A stretch of 64,000 nucleotides of DNA from Merluccius polli (GCA_030340625.1 JAOPHQ010004278.1:18501-82500), one strand, 5' to 3'; positions 13,002 to 27,055 are shown, counted from the stretch's first letter. Numbers and translations: made by a program. The notes: generated by a model not told the origin, from the letters alone.

Positions 13002-13734
13002 TTAATTGATTTCTTATTGATCAGATGTACATTAGTTGTGCATTCCAGGCTATGGCATATATCTATACCTGAGCAAACACAACATAGCACATTTAGCATA
13101 AAACACTCCTGGATTTTCAAGGGAGCCATTTATTCTCCGGTCTTATTTGAGTTTTCTGGCAGAACATGAGTTGAAAAAAATCAAACTGCACCAACAGTAC
13201 TTGTGTTGCTGTTAAATAATTTAGTAGCTCCTGCGCAGTGCTGTACCTCATGGATTAGTGGATAAATTACTAGATAAAATAGTCACAAAGTATTCATACT
13301 GTTGTGACTTCACTGTTCTTGTTCACTGACTTCTTAAAAAAGATCCACTAGAAAAATATGCATTGCCATTTAAAATGCAAGAAGTAAACACCCATTTAGC
13401 AGCAAGTAGATGAATTAGGGTGAAAAACATGATTATACTGTATAATAGAGTGGTTCATTGATGAACTGGAGGCGATGATTTGAATTTCCGCGAGACATCA
13501 AACGTGCCGATGAACAACATGTCTAGATACAAAACTAAAAGCCTGCTGTTTGTAATTACAATCGACAACTGTATGAATCATTTCCATTTTGTTTTGTCTA
13601 AAACAGACGAGGCACAACCGACCACAATCTTTGGGCAAGCAGAGTTCCTGTATGGACAGTCACTAGCAGGCCTGTATGCATCTGATTGTGCAGAACAATC
13701 GCTGTCATTTTCCTAACATGACAGGTACTGTCAC

Positions 13735-13890
13735 GGCCCTGACCAGCTCAACTGGTAGAGCATGGCATTAACGTTGCCAGGGTTAGCAGTTCAATTCCCA
13801 TTGGGACCACTCATGCTAGAAAAATGGATGCACTCACGGTATTATAAGATGCTTTGGATAACAGCGTCCACCCAATGGCATATAATTATA
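13735..13890 (+). repeat. tRNA-derived SINE
   Basis: A box A-like AGCTCAACTGGTAGAGCA and a box B-like AGTTCAATTCCC (13788-13799) are spaced as in a tRNA. They are followed by the fish SINE body ending GGATAACAGCGTCCACCCAATGGCA, close to the familiar GGATAAGAGCGTCTGCTAAATG tail. The tRNA part has lost its acceptor-stem pairing, so it is not a working tRNA gene. Transcription direction is plus. Confidence 0.7.
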
Positions 13891-14253
13891 GTATCATATT
13901 TCTCATTTGATTGTGTTCTTCATCTTCATCAAGAGTGCCAAAATACAGCTGAATAGACAGACAGCTATTCTGGCTAGATCAATTAAAAACATCAGGGAAG
14001 AATGAAACGAGAGATAAAGACCAACACGGTGCATTAAGCGAATGCTGGGGAACAACTACTCAACACCATTTCCATTTCAAAGCTTTCTTTTTGCTGCAAA
14101 GCTTATGATTCAGACCTTGGGGAGATACAGAGCGCTCTGCCATGCCGCTGTACGGCCGCGCGTGTCTCGCACAAGAGGGGGTGTTGACAAGATAGGGCGA
14201 GGGGCTGGAGGGGTTATGCAGGCTATCCGCCACAGTTTGTTTAGCCAGTATCT

Positions 14254-14256
<3 letters not shown>

Positions 14257-14320
<64 letters not shown>
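14257..14320. repeat. (TA)n microsatellite
   Basis: Thirty-two AT units. Confidence 0.92.
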
Positions 14321-14322
<2 letters not shown>

Positions 14323-14639
14323 GAGATGTGAGTGCGGTTGGTTTTATTTTGTGACATAGAAGCCAACTGTGGTAAGTGTTCATGGATGGATGTATCAGTC
14401 CCATCTCCCACAGACAGTGTTATTTATAAATGATACGTAAAGGCCTACACGGTGTGCTGGATAAGTCATGGATATCCCTTGGCTCTCCATTTCTAGCATG
14501 TTAGTTTAGCCTTGATCGTCTCAGTTGGCGTATCATCTCCCCGGATTCATCCACACTCCATGTCTCAGCCTCCTCTCCGATTGCGCTGTCCAACACATTC
14601 GGGCTGTTCCTGAGAGACCGGCCTTCCTCCACACATGCT

Positions 14640-14743
<104 letters not shown>

Positions 14744-14977
14744 GTATGCTGGCTCTCATTCCTGCCTTCCTGCCCCCACAATATCTCTCTCTCCCTCCCG
14801 CCCCCTCGCTCACAGATCCGCCTGCTCACAACACAAATGGCAACAGGCAGGCAGCATGCCACAACATTGAGAAATTACACAACAGTGAAATTATTTTTGT
14901 CACAAAAAAGGTCTGGAAAAGAGAATAAGGGATGATGAGGAGTGGAACTGAGGTAAAAGCGAGAGGTGACATAAAGT

Positions 14978-15019
<42 letters not shown>

Positions 15020-15308
15020 CCTGTATCATGTATTAAAGTTAAGTAAAGTTAAGTGTCCATAAAAACCGTACCTCTGGGGCTCAAGCGGCCCAAGCCATTT
15101 CACTGCAGTGTAGATAACATGTGACGGCCCTCCAAGGGCCCTCTAGTAATCTTCCAATTTCGTATCTCTGCTGAGTTCTCCGTTTGCCACATATTCCCTG
15201 ACACTGTCAAAATAAGGCAAGGAACAATGTCAAAAGGTCACTGCAACGCAATCAAAGCTGCCACCTTTTAGGGTCAATTCTATTATATGAGATATATGAG
15301 AAATGTAT

Positions 15309-15342
<34 letters not shown>

Positions 15343-17831
15343 TATAGCGAGAGACAGAAGTGAGACAGAGACTATGATGGCAGTGAGTATAATGCCTACT
15401 GTCCTTCACTTGCTGCCTGGCCATTAGTTGTTAGACACGTGCAGTGAGGACACAGCCCTATCCTGCAGGTGGAGCGACCTGGCTCTCTAAATACAGGGAG
15501 AGTGGAAGGGTGCTGGATGAGAACTGCATAATGCATCGAGCCTGACTTCCCCCATCATTGTCGTCGAGGACTGAGGAGGAACAGAGTCTGGGAGACTGCA
15601 CGACTCCCCACCTCCTCATGGTCCTACAGCAACCCGTGGAAACAGAGGCGTTGAATGTAAATAGGTCTGGACAGCAGAGGGGCAGGCTGCATGTGTATAA
15701 CACTCATGAAGGAGGGGGAGGATCTTTTCTTAAGGATTGACCCATAAACCCTGTCGAGACATTGTCCTACCTTCACGCAAACACAAACACACACCTCCTC
15801 TTTGTCGCTCTCTCTCTCTCTGGCTTCTGGCCAGTATGGGTAGAGTATGGCAGATTCATATTCACATATGCCCCTATATAGACACTTATTCCATTACAAA
15901 GACAGGCTTGAGATTCATGTGCCCGTATGCGTGCGCGTGTGCATGCATGCCCGTGTGTGTGTGTGTGCATGCGTGTGCATGCATTTATATTGTGGAATAC
16001 ATTCTCCACACCTCAGCAGTTCCCCAAATTCCTACACCGGTGGGAGATGCACCGCTACAGCCGAACAGCAGCAGCAACAACAACAAGCAAACAACAGCAA
16101 CAACTGATTGGTAAAGTGAGATGAGCCGCCGGGATTAAGTCTGAAAAACACGCAAATCTTTTTTTACTAAAAAAGGAAAACCTAACTTTATGGAAAACAT
16201 AACCTCCCTTCCTAATACACATTTTCTACACTCGGGGGAAACTCTTGAGATTGCTCTGCATATCATCTAGGGCCCGACCGATATATCGGTTCGGCGATAA
16301 AATTGGCTGATATTTGCGGTCCAGAGTTCGGCGGAAATTCCACCGATAAACTGACAGTATGGACTTTAAAAAGTATTGTCAGTGTAGTCAGAATTTTGTA
16401 GTGAAGACTGAAGACACCTAAGATTTGTGAACTTGTAGGTTGGTATTTCTAGTCACAGAAAAGATGTGTAAATCTGTGAATCGGTTTGTAAATTTAAGAA
16501 TAAATACACAAACAACCGCAAACTTGCACTTTACACTGTCAACAAATACAAGAATCCACTCCTGCAAGTGGCTAATCTGCGATTCCCTGCAAATACTTTA
16601 GCAGGGAAAAGTCAATGGCAGTTTTTCGGTGCTGGATTTCAATCATGTACCTCTGCCTTTCGGGGAACAACTCCAAGTCACAAACTGAAAAAAAAGAAAC
16701 CTTTCACAGAGTTGTAGCCAAGACTTTGGTGAACATTTCGGTATGCAGCTATCGCTGAGGAGCAAGTTTATGCTCTAAGAAAAGAAAAGGAATATCCAAT
16801 GAATCGCTGCCCGACAAAACCTAGATGTATCAGCCATATCTGGGCTCCCCGCTGCCAGAACAGACAAAATGGACCGGGTTAACAGTGACTACTAGGCCGT
16901 TTCCTCTTTGAACAAGGCCATTCTTCGGCAGGTGTACAGAGATCGTGTTCATGCCGCAAGTGCATTCTGGATTTAAGAGGCTACTGGCTCGGCAAAAACG
17001 TATGTGTCCTCTTACTAAATTACTGATTTCTCGCCATAGGAGCATTTGCGAAAATGTAATATGCTCTGAGACATAACCCCTGAGTATGTTGTCATATGGG
17101 AATCAAACTAATATCTGATACTTATGGTTGATGCTCCATCGATTTGAAGACACACTCTCCTAATAAACCCCATTGTAACTACGGCAGCAATGTCTCCGTG
17201 TGACATAGTAGCGTCTACAGAAATCGTGTTTAGCCACGGCAAATTACTAAATACTACAGAAAACGGTAAAACAGGACCTGGGGTGCCGTTGTATACAGTC
17301 TTGTATAAAGTACTTGAAAGCGATACTTGAGTCAAAGTACAAGTATCTTACCAGAAAATGACTTTGGTAGAAATAAAAGTCACCTTTTAGAATATTACTT
17401 GAGTAAAAGTCTGAAAGTACCTGACATTTACTGTACTTAAGTACCAAAAGTAATTTTCTGATATAAAATGTACTTAAGTATTAGAAGTAAAAGTAAAAGT
17501 ATTTAAACAAAGTGAGCAGTTAGAATTTTGATTATGAAATGTATTTTGGCTCCTGTAATATCCAGGTACAGTACAGGGGAGAGGCTTCAACTTGTTCAAC
17601 ATTAAAATTAAATAAATAACAATAAATATAAGTCGTACACATAAGACAACACTGGACTGATGTTAACCTGATGAAGACAATACTCAGATTAACACACTGC
17701 CATGTAAACAGCATTCCCATAGTGGGAGTAATCAATACTGAATGAAGACATGTGGAGTATTCCAGTCTTATTGGCATTATTGTAGACATGTAAACACCTT
17801 AATCACACTGTGACGTCCTATCAGAGTATTG

Positions 17832-17919
17832 TAGGGGGACCATTTATGAGTTGTTGAAAAGGAGGACACCTCAGCCCGGGGGGGGGGGGGGGGGGTGCGC
17901 GCCTCGGACCTACGACCGA

Positions 17920-17954
<35 letters not shown>

Positions 17955-18125
17955 CGCGCGATCGTAACACACCACGGACCTATGACCGGCGGGCGGACCT
18001 ATGACCGGCGGGGTTGTCTCAAAAAGGAGGACAAATACGCGTCCGGCTTGATGCTGCGCCGGACGCCGGACAGGGCTTTGAAAAACCGGACAGTCCGGCC
18101 TAAAGCCGGACGAATGGCCGCCCTA
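17832..18125. mobile_element. Small hAT MITE nested in the 17296-18632 element
   Basis: The ends TAGGGGGACCATTT and GAATGGCCGCCCTA are imperfect inverted repeats, flanked by GAGTATTG at 17824-17831 and 18126-18133. The 294-bp body contains two G runs (18 and 34 bases), direct repeats of GGACCTATGACCGGCGGG, and several CCGGAC motifs. Confidence 0.75.
17878..17954 (+). repeat. Two long G runs inside the nested MITE
   Basis: Runs of 18 and 34 G are separated by 25 bases. They are likely G-quadruplex formers and likely assembly-error hot spots. Confidence 0.9.
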
Positions 18126-19165
18126 GAGTATTGGCAGCATGCCGGTGTAGCCGTGGCGTTTAGACACACACACGCACAAAAACCACTTCGTCTGGGAAAA
18201 GACATGTCGCCATGGCAACAGTAAACAACAGCCACTTTCAGTTTGGGTTAAAATACCGGTTGATGTCGCCACTGTTAATCTCGTCATTTGTGACCGGAGA
18301 ATTAGCAGAACCTGCCGCAGCTGCAGGTGCTTCCATGATTGGCCAAAGCAGATCTTCTTCTTCGTCGCGCGTGGTGTTTTTTTTTTTCTTCGCGCTTGGA
18401 GGTTGATAAACAGGAAGTAGGTCACCAACTCGATTTTTATTTTGTAGTAACGAGTAACGAAGATGGTTATGGGAAATGTATCGGAGTAAAAGTACACATT
18501 TTAGTGAGGAAATGTAGTGGAGTAAAAGTAAAAGTTGTCAGAAATATAAATAACGAAGTAAAGTACAGATACGTGAAAATTCTACTTAAGTACAGTAACG
18601 AAGTATTTGTACTTCGTTACATTACAACACTGGTTGTATATCACCAATAGACATATCCGAACAATGTTAAAGTGTTTTAGGCTGTAGTTTCACTTTAAAA
18701 CCACCAGATGATCTGAAAACACATCAGGGAATGTAATAGTGGCGCTGCACCATATGCTCCTTTACAGTGCCACCATGTAACATTTCAAAATATAGTTGAC
18801 GTCATCATTTTTTCGGTTCAATTGGTTAAAACACATTTTAATTGAATAACGCTTCAAAAAGCAAAACTACAATATCACAAGTAAGTGCTGTGTGGAGGAA
18901 GTCAGTGGCGTTCGGATCCACTCTTGGTCCGAGTCCGACTCGGTTACGGCAGAGCTTTAACGTAAAAGCGGGTCTCACGCCAGACGAGCCACGGAGCGCC
19001 ACGTTGGGCAGCGCTGCATTGTAGAACGGACAACACACATCAGAAGATTCGATTTTAGGTCTTGTTTTTGATTTTGAGGAGGTTTTGAGTTGTGCTGGAA
19101 TTTATAGCGCGGCTGTATGGTAGCGCTGATGTGAGTGCTCGCATTGGAAACACGACCCACTTAAG

Positions 19166-19259
19166 CAGGGCCAGCTCTAGACAACAGGGGGCCCTAGGCA
19201 AGATATTCTTTGGGGGCCCTCCTTACTTTGCCTGGAGCCGAGAACTATGAAATAAAACA

Positions 19260-19294
<35 letters not shown>

Positions 19295-19757
19295 GATTAA
19301 AACTGCTAAACTATTTAATTGCAAATCCACAAAACAGTTTTGAAAATGAGGTAGGAGCGTATTATGTCTTTCAAGATTATTGTAATAAAATAAAAGACAA
19401 GACAACCATTTATAACTTTTCCTATTGAAAAATACAAATGTATGTAATTGTCAGTAATTATTCACTGCATGTGCCAGAACAGTGTTTTTTTTAATAGATA
19501 TGGTTATAAACTATAATTTACAACATACTACATTGCAATAAAACCCCAATAGAAACTCACGTTTTTCTTTTGCCAACCAGATATAATTTCAATCAATAAA
19601 TGGAGATTGATTAGTATTATGGACACTGACACGGACACTATGGACTACAAGCATTCTCTCACTGGGCCTTGAATGCAAACCACCACCAGAGGGTGACATA
19701 ACTCTCCGTGGGGCCCTACGCAATTGTGTATTCAGCGTATAGGGTGGGCCGCTATTA
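19166..19757. mobile_element. Possible hAT-type insertion in the outer element
   Basis: The family sequence of the outer element breaks between CACTTAAG (19158-19165) and CACTTCAG (19758-19765), seven of eight bases identical. The insert begins CAGGGCCAGCTCTAGAC and includes GGGGGCCCTAGGCAAG, typical of a widespread hAT end. The right end is only weakly inverted. Confidence 0.5.
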
Positions 19758-21039
19758 CACTTCAGTTCCAATTAAGACACAGCTTTGAACCTATGGGGGT
19801 ACATCAAATTATCCTAAAACTAAAAAGGCGGTTTGTATATTGTGCAGAGTTTCAGTGAAATTTAACCGCAGCGCTAGCGCTATTCAAGCGCATGCGAAGA
19901 AAAAACACACATGCACGAGTCTACTTCCTATAATTACCAGCCTGTTATTAGTAGGTAGAGCTTTTTGATATATTTTGCAGCCGAACGAGCTAAGATTACT
20001 TCATGATGGTAAATGATAGTGATTCGCTCCATTTTCCCAGAATATATAAATAATAACATTTTTTGTTAGTCATTTATTTGAGTCATTTGTTTATTTCAGT
20101 TGATTGTTTAATCTGTTCAAACTGATTTATTTAAGTGTATTTATTATTGCACATTTTGATTTTGTTACTGCAGAGATAACATTTTATTTATACACATTCA
20201 TGTTAATTGCGTTCAATAAAGCAGTGTTTTATTAAAACTTGATTTTCATTTTCTGCTAAAAGCAAAATAAAAATATATCGGCTATATATGACGCATACAT
20301 CCGTATATCGGCAGATAATATCGGCTATTTTTTGCAATCCTAAAATCGGTATCGTATCGGTGGCAAAAATAATAATAACAATAATAATATTGGTCAGGTG
20401 CCTCATTCCACTTCCAGGCCATCCTCTGGGCAAACACCTCTTTATTAATAATTAAGGTATTCAAATTGACTTTCACCCATGTGAGGCTCTCTCCAGTCCC
20501 GGTCACCCCTGGCCCCTGCCAAACTTGACTGTAATAAAGGGTGTCCTTCTCTTTGATTAATTACTGCAATCTCGTGCGCTCGCGCGGTGCCCAGGTATAC
20601 GCCGATATTAGAAAGCCCTGATGTGCGTTGGACAACACTATGAATAACAAAGAGGGAGGCTGGGTTACGCAGGACTGCGGAAGACACAGCAGCCTCACAA
20701 TTCAAATGGACATGAAGGAGAGAGGATTAGGCGTAATAACTCGCAGCGTGGTGTCTCTGTCTCGGTGTACAGATAATAATGCAGAGCGGTGAGCAGCAGT
20801 ATTCACCGCTTATTTTGGTAGAGAAAAACAAATGCATTATTTTATACATATTATAACAGTGTGGACAGGAGTGAGGCTGACTTAAGAGTTTGCCGACCTG
20901 TTGTCCCCCTCAGCCTGGGAGCCCCCCTCACACTGGACTGAACGCCTGTTTATATTTAACTTGCTCTGTGCTGCTGTTGACCTTGCTGTGTTTAGGCAGG
21001 CTGCTAGAACCTGTCCAAATAAGTGTGAAAGTGTGTTTG

Positions 21040-21051
21040 TGTGTTTATTTG

Positions 21052-21082
<31 letters not shown>

Positions 21083-21168
21083 AAATGTGTGTGTGCATCT
21101 GTGTGTGCATCTGTGTGTGTGTATGTGTATGTGTATGAGTGTGAGTGTGTGTGTGTGTGTGTGTGTGC

Positions 21169-21212
<44 letters not shown>

Positions 21213-21239
21213 ATGTGTATGTGTATGTGTATGAGTGTG

Positions 21240-21276
<37 letters not shown>
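21040..21276. repeat. Compound (GT)n array
   Basis: GT tracts interspersed with GTAT, GAGT and GCAT variants. The mosaic structure suggests an old, slippage-prone array. Confidence 0.9.
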
Positions 21277-21278
<2 letters not shown>

Positions 21279-21363
21279 CTAGCACCCCGGCTCAGGCACC
21301 AGCCTAATTCGTTGCGATGGCACCCATATTCAATGTTTCATGGCCACATCTCTCTCACTCACT

Positions 21364-21434
21364 CACACACACACACACACGCACACACGCACGCACACAC
21401 GCACGCACACACGCACGCACGCACGCACGCACTC
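21364..21434. repeat. (CA)n/(GCAC)n tract
   Basis: CA units grade into GCAC units and end in CACT. Confidence 0.88.
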
Positions 21435-22004
21435 ACTCACTACCACCACAATGATGGGGCTCCGGGCCAGCGGGAAATCGTTATGTAAATCCCCCAGCAT
21501 CCAGGCCCAGCATCCTGCCAGGGATCCTGCTGCTGCTGCCGCTGCCGCTGCCCGGGTTCTGACCGCAAGATAAGCTGACTGGCCGAGCACACCAGCTGCA
21601 TGCTGAACAGGTGAACACTGCAGCTTATCGCCACCTCTAACTCTCTCAAAATACTTTTTTTTGAGTCATATAATGGGGGTCCTGGTTCTCCCCTGTCCTC
21701 TCACCAATTGCCTCCTACCCATTGATTGAGAGAGATGCAAATACAAACCACTTAATATGAACAATAATATGAATCGGAAGGAAGGAAGGAACTTGGTCGG
21801 AACCAAACCATCGGCCCATCGCAATAAACACAAAACGTCCATCCACTCCATACGTTTCTGAATTCATGAATACGCTCTGTGTGTGTGTGTGTGTGTGTGT
21901 GGGAGAACCCGACGACACGGTGGTGCCGCTGGTTCCCACAGTACCGGGTCTGTTTTGGGGAACAGCGCCATCTCTTGGCCTAACACAGAAGTTCATCTGC
22001 CGAA

Positions 22005-22038
22005 GTGAAACCAACACATATCAATGTGTTGGTTTCAC
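22005..22038. repeat. Perfect 15-bp hairpin, 4-base loop
   Basis: GTGAAACCAACACAT and ATGTGTTGGTTTCAC flank ATCA. It lies next to a CTCF-like AGCGCCATCTCTTGG (21965-21979). Confidence 0.75.
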
Positions 22039-22149
22039 GTGTGGACCTCTGTGTCATAACACACAGAGTGTGTGACAGCTATCAGTACATTGCAAATGTG
22101 TTGTTGGGGTCTTCTGGGGAAATAACCTAATATGTCAGAAATAACCCCT

Positions 22150-22331
<182 letters not shown>

Positions 22332-23340
22332 GTTATCAATCTGTCGCCAAGTGAGACCCCCCAGAGAGAGCCTGTCTTCTCCAGACGACTCACAGAGACA
22401 CTAACCGCCAACACTTTACGCTCTACGCAATGTAACCTCTACAGAGAGAGAGAGAGAGAGAGAGAGAGTGAGAGACAGACAGAGACAATGCTAGTGCCCT
22501 TGTATTATCAGAAGTGTCAACGACCCAAGTTTAGAGGTATCAACGTCTTTTGTTTTAGTTTTGTTGAGGACGTTTTTAATACGGTCATTCCAGCCCCGAG
22601 AGTTTTAAGGCACCTTGGGTCAAGACAACTATGACAGTATTTAACTGAAATGTGGCAGCGCTACACGCATTAGCATTAGCACTGCATTTCATTTTAGTTT
22701 GAAGGGCCATTACCTCCGAAGAGCGATCGTCATTTCCCAAATGGCTTAAAAATAAAAAATAAAAGGTTTGGAAACCATCGACGAGTAAAAAGCCGTTGAT
22801 GCAAGACATTGAGTTAACAACAGGAGACGGATAAACCACACCACCCCCCTCCTGGTAATCCTCTCTTATCTCCACTCTCCGGCCTGAGGTGTGTGTCAGT
22901 GTGTGTGTTTGTCTGTCCATCTAAATCCCGCCATGCCTCTTTTCCCCTCTCATGATGGGGTCCATATGCTGGGCCCTCTCTGGCCCGGCGCGATGCGAAC
23001 AGCAAGCCATCAATCCCCCTCTAAAGTTGAGACGTAATACCTGTCAACGCAGCGCCACGCCGCCGCGCTCTGCGTCTGATGCATGAGCCACTTAGCTTCG
23101 CCACCGCTAACCAGGACGCATAATGGCTGGCGGTTTTTTTTTGTTTTTTCTCCACCGCATACGCCTCCCCAAGAAATCGGCGCGCCGCGTGCCGCCCCGT
23201 AACCGAGGAGCTGCGAGGTTGCCCAGGTAACCTTGACCACATATATATATACACGAGTATACATTGCTGCTAAGAATGATCTATTCGTGGTTCTGTGCTT
23301 GTACAGCATGATAGGTATATAAGAAATAAGCTGTTGAATC

Positions 23341-23342
23341 AC

Positions 23343-23387
<45 letters not shown>

Positions 23388-23390
23388 CCC
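23341..23390. repeat. (CA)n microsatellite
   Basis: CA repeat with GCAC variants at both ends. Confidence 0.88.
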
Positions 23391-23690
23391 GCACATGTCA
23401 AGGGCATGCAATTCATCTTGGCGGAAATGTAGTTGTTAATCTTTTGACTGCTGGGGAAGTAATGTAATTATTGTGATTAATCTACGACATCAAAATTGAC
23501 ATAAGCGGCGATTAACTTATAACAAAACGTGAGGCCATTATTTTAGTTATCAGCAGACGATATTCGGAGCGACTGTCGCGGTTACCTGCTTTAAATGACC
23601 TCTCCACAACGTCCTCACATGCATACATAAGTGGGCAGGGGTCTGAAGCATCATTATTGCTCTGTTAATGAGCACCCTGGATGTGCATAT

Positions 23691-23731
23691 ACCCCCCCCC
23701 CCCCCACACACACACACACACACACACACAC
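23691..23731. repeat. C run followed by (CA)n
   Basis: Fifteen C then about 13 CA units, with CAGCAC trinucleotide-like repeats just after. Confidence 0.88.
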
Positions 23732-23859
23732 CAGCAGCACCAGCACCAGCACCCAGTGGTGGTCTGGCAAGGCCTCTGGGACGTACTACATTGAGGAGAT
23801 AACCTCCATCTGTCTTCATGAATGTCTGGCCTTTATTGCCTTATAGGAGAAATGTTGTA

Positions 23860-24029
<170 letters not shown>

Positions 24030-27000
24030 AAGGGTGGGTGGTAAAACCCAAACCGGAACAGTACCTGTATGAATGTTTTATGACATCATGTCGTAACATT
24101 ACACTCCAAGGCGGCAAACACAAGTGTTAAGCACCTAAGGTCAAATGAAAATGAAATCAGACGAGTTAACGAAAAACAAACGTTCGGTGGAGTTTCTCTT
24201 CTTGCCGTTGATCCTAACCTGTGCCTCATGATCATAAAAGTCTAAAACCTGGCCATCGCGTTAGCCGACAATAAATATGGCGTAATTTGACACACACGGG
24301 TTGGCCTATACACTTGCGGTGAAGATAAATTGGGAATTTGTTTACTCACCGTGTTAAACAGCTGGGGGACATTCTAACACAAGACAATTGAACACAGTGT
24401 GCTCCTTTTTTTTCCTAGACGTAATTAGAGAGAAGGAGGACTGACGGCAATTTGCAATCTTCGCACGAGTCTATCTCCTGGAGCATTAGCCCGCGGAACG
24501 TGATTGGACGTGATTGTGTTGCATTAAGGTTTCAATGTGACCTCTGAGCCAGGACACGGACGACGGTTGAATAGAGCTTCAAATGAAGCGCCTCAATCAT
24601 AATCCATAAACATTTGAAATTGAATAAACTAATGAAGTATGAATGTCTAAAAGGCTAAAATTAAAAATGTGCCAGTACAGCTATTAACCGGTGACTCCCC
24701 TTACACACATGCAGCAATTTATTACAATTCTTAATCTACAAACAAGAAGCTAACCATTGCTGAAGTTGCATTATTAAAGTTTGGTCAAACAGACCAGACC
24801 GACTGCTCCCTGGATATTGCAGAAGACTACAGAAACTAATTAAAAAAGGGAAAAGGGAAGGGCCTATATATTCTCTTTTAAATACATAAACAATTTTCCA
24901 GGTCTATTATAAGGAAAGCCCTTAAAGTTATTATTGATGGATGGATTATTATGGAAAATGAGCAGCTAAAATGAATATTGCTGAGCACTGCCCCTGCTCC
25001 ATCCCCAAACAAACAAAAAATGAAAGAGGTATTCATTTCCTATAATGAAAATCGGCGTACCCTTGGCCTTCCCTCTCAGCAAATCCATAGGTAGTCTGGC
25101 TTTGACATCAATGTCCGATAATAGAGTCTGTATAAATGTTGCTACATGTATTGAGTATATCTCTACAATATGAAAAAAACAAATGAACCATGTCAACCAA
25201 CGCCCCTATTTATCAACACTGGCCAAGCAGACCCTAGCAGCAAACCCTCCTTGTGAAAACCTGTTGGACATCCCATGCATTGGACGGGCATGACCAGATA
25301 TTCATGAGGGGGCCGTTAAAACACTAGTCTACGTCCTGAGACACAAACTGTGGAATGAACTGGAACGGAGGACGTCGTCACGCCTTGACCAATTGAACTT
25401 TTCCGAGTGAATAAGAATCAAAGTTTCACTGGCGTGTTGTTCAACACATCCCACATCACGCCGGCGGTACATTGAAGCCGCCAAGCACTTGCAGCCTGTC
25501 TTTCCACCACCGCATTATACCAGAGGAGGATGTGAGCGTAACAAGGCAGGTTTGACTGCATTTGATTGTCCGCTTTGTTTTTCTGTTGTGCTGGGGGGGA
25601 GGTTATCGGGGTAAATCTAATCACCGCTGGCCTCTCCAGACGGTCTGTCTCCAGCGCTGCAGGCTGCAGACCTTATACACAGATAATGTCACTTCCCCGG
25701 AAAAAACACACTTTTTTTTTTCCACCTGAGCATCTTGTTATGCTGCAGTGAGAAAAACTTCCGAGTTCGATTTTTCCTTTTCGGTAATGATTTGATTCGA
25801 GGATGTTTTATGTTTTTGTACTTCGGATAACATTTCTGATCTGTTAGATCATACTCCTGCCCCTGCCCTTGAACAAGGCAGCGGCATTAAACCTGAAGTT
25901 CCTGCGTTAAAAGCCAGAAGACCCATTTTCCCAAGGGAAAGAATAAAGACTATCCTATCTTATTGGCAACAATATCTTTATTGTAATGATCTCATTACAA
26001 TGTGTCTGTTCAGCATGGGAACTTAGAAAGGTCGGTTAAGGAATACAGTCATTTTTTATTTTAATATCCTTATGCCACTGCAGGATGCGTATTGCAGCAG
26101 TGTTTTGCCAGTGGATATCAAGATTAAATTGTTTACAATGCTTGCCATTACCATTGTCAGCCTTCAACTCTGCTGCTTAAACAAGTTGAGCGGAAGATTA
26201 ATAGAACACTGTCTTTATTTATTCAACGTGGGCTTACGGCGCTAAAACACAAGCAATTGATCATCCGCTAGCATGAGGAAATATGTTTCCATTGATGGCG
26301 TGGTCCGTACAAAACAAAAGCCTGCCTCTACTCCTGTTTTCATTTCCACCAGAGTGATTTCTGCTTTCCTGCAGGTGACGTGTAATGAGCAATCCGTCAT
26401 GTGGGATTCAAACACGAGATTGGTGTCAACTGTACGCACGGAGAGGTGAAGATCGAAGACTGACACCGCCGAGACAAGACAGAAGATATGACATTTTAAA
26501 TACGGTTCATCTGCCGTGTAATGGGATGCACAGACCCACCTGTCTGTTCGGTCTGAGAGGGCTTCAGACTGCCAAATGGCGGCAGACGATGGAGCCCCCA
26601 CACTGATAATGAGGATTGATAGGAAGAGCGAACTTTTGGTTCTAATCGCTGCATTGGCGGGACGCCGCGTGGACCGCCCTGTGCAAACCGCACGCACATA
26701 GACACATGACATGGCTGACAGGGAAGGACATGTGAGAGAGAGAGAATGAGAGGATGGGAGGGAAAAGTATAGATTTTAAAGAGAGAGAAATATATGGAGG
26801 AGACGGCGATAAAACACGTTTCCTTTTAGTCGCGATCCCGCGCGTAAACCTTTAGTTTAAACTGCGTCTGTCCATATGGGTATAGGTTCAACCCACAGCG
26901 AGAGGAGTACATTGTCTTGGCAATTGCTGCCACAGCGCAGTGACATGCCAAGAAGATACCCTGGCTGAAGGAAAATATTCAGGATCAACAGCGTGCTTAG

Positions 27001-27055
27001 AATAGCAAAGAGAAAATGACACAAATAATGTACCAATCTCCTCATATTTAGTTGT

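Larger units (their letters stand above)
17296..18632. mobile_element. hAT element with CAGTSTTGTA ends and perfect 8-bp duplication
   Basis: The left end CAGTCTTGTATAAAGTACTT and the right end AAGTATTTGTACTTCG...TACAACACTG are inverted, flanked by GTTGTATA at 17288-17295 and 18633-18640. Long stretches of subterminal AAGTAAAAGTA and CTTAAGTAC repeats are typical of this widespread fish family. It encodes no transposase. It sits inside the larger element at 16268-20400 and is itself the target of another insertion. Confidence 0.8.
16268..20400 (-). mobile_element. Second copy of the TAGRGCCCGACCGATA hAT family, inverted and heavily interrupted
   Basis: The end TAGGGCCCGACCGATATATC starts at 16268. 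After about 80 bases the family sequence stops and resumes near 18655 (ACCACCAGATGATCTGAAAA, the reverse of the 6810-6840 region). It runs to 19157, breaks again, and resumes at about 19766-20400, ending in AAAATCGGTATCGTATCGGT and TGGTCAGG. The order and strand match the element at 5814-6972 in reverse. No duplication is visible at the outer ends. Confidence 0.65.

Noticed and set aside
13735..13810. Functional tRNA gene
   Set aside because: Box A and box B are present but the acceptor stem does not pair, and a SINE body follows.
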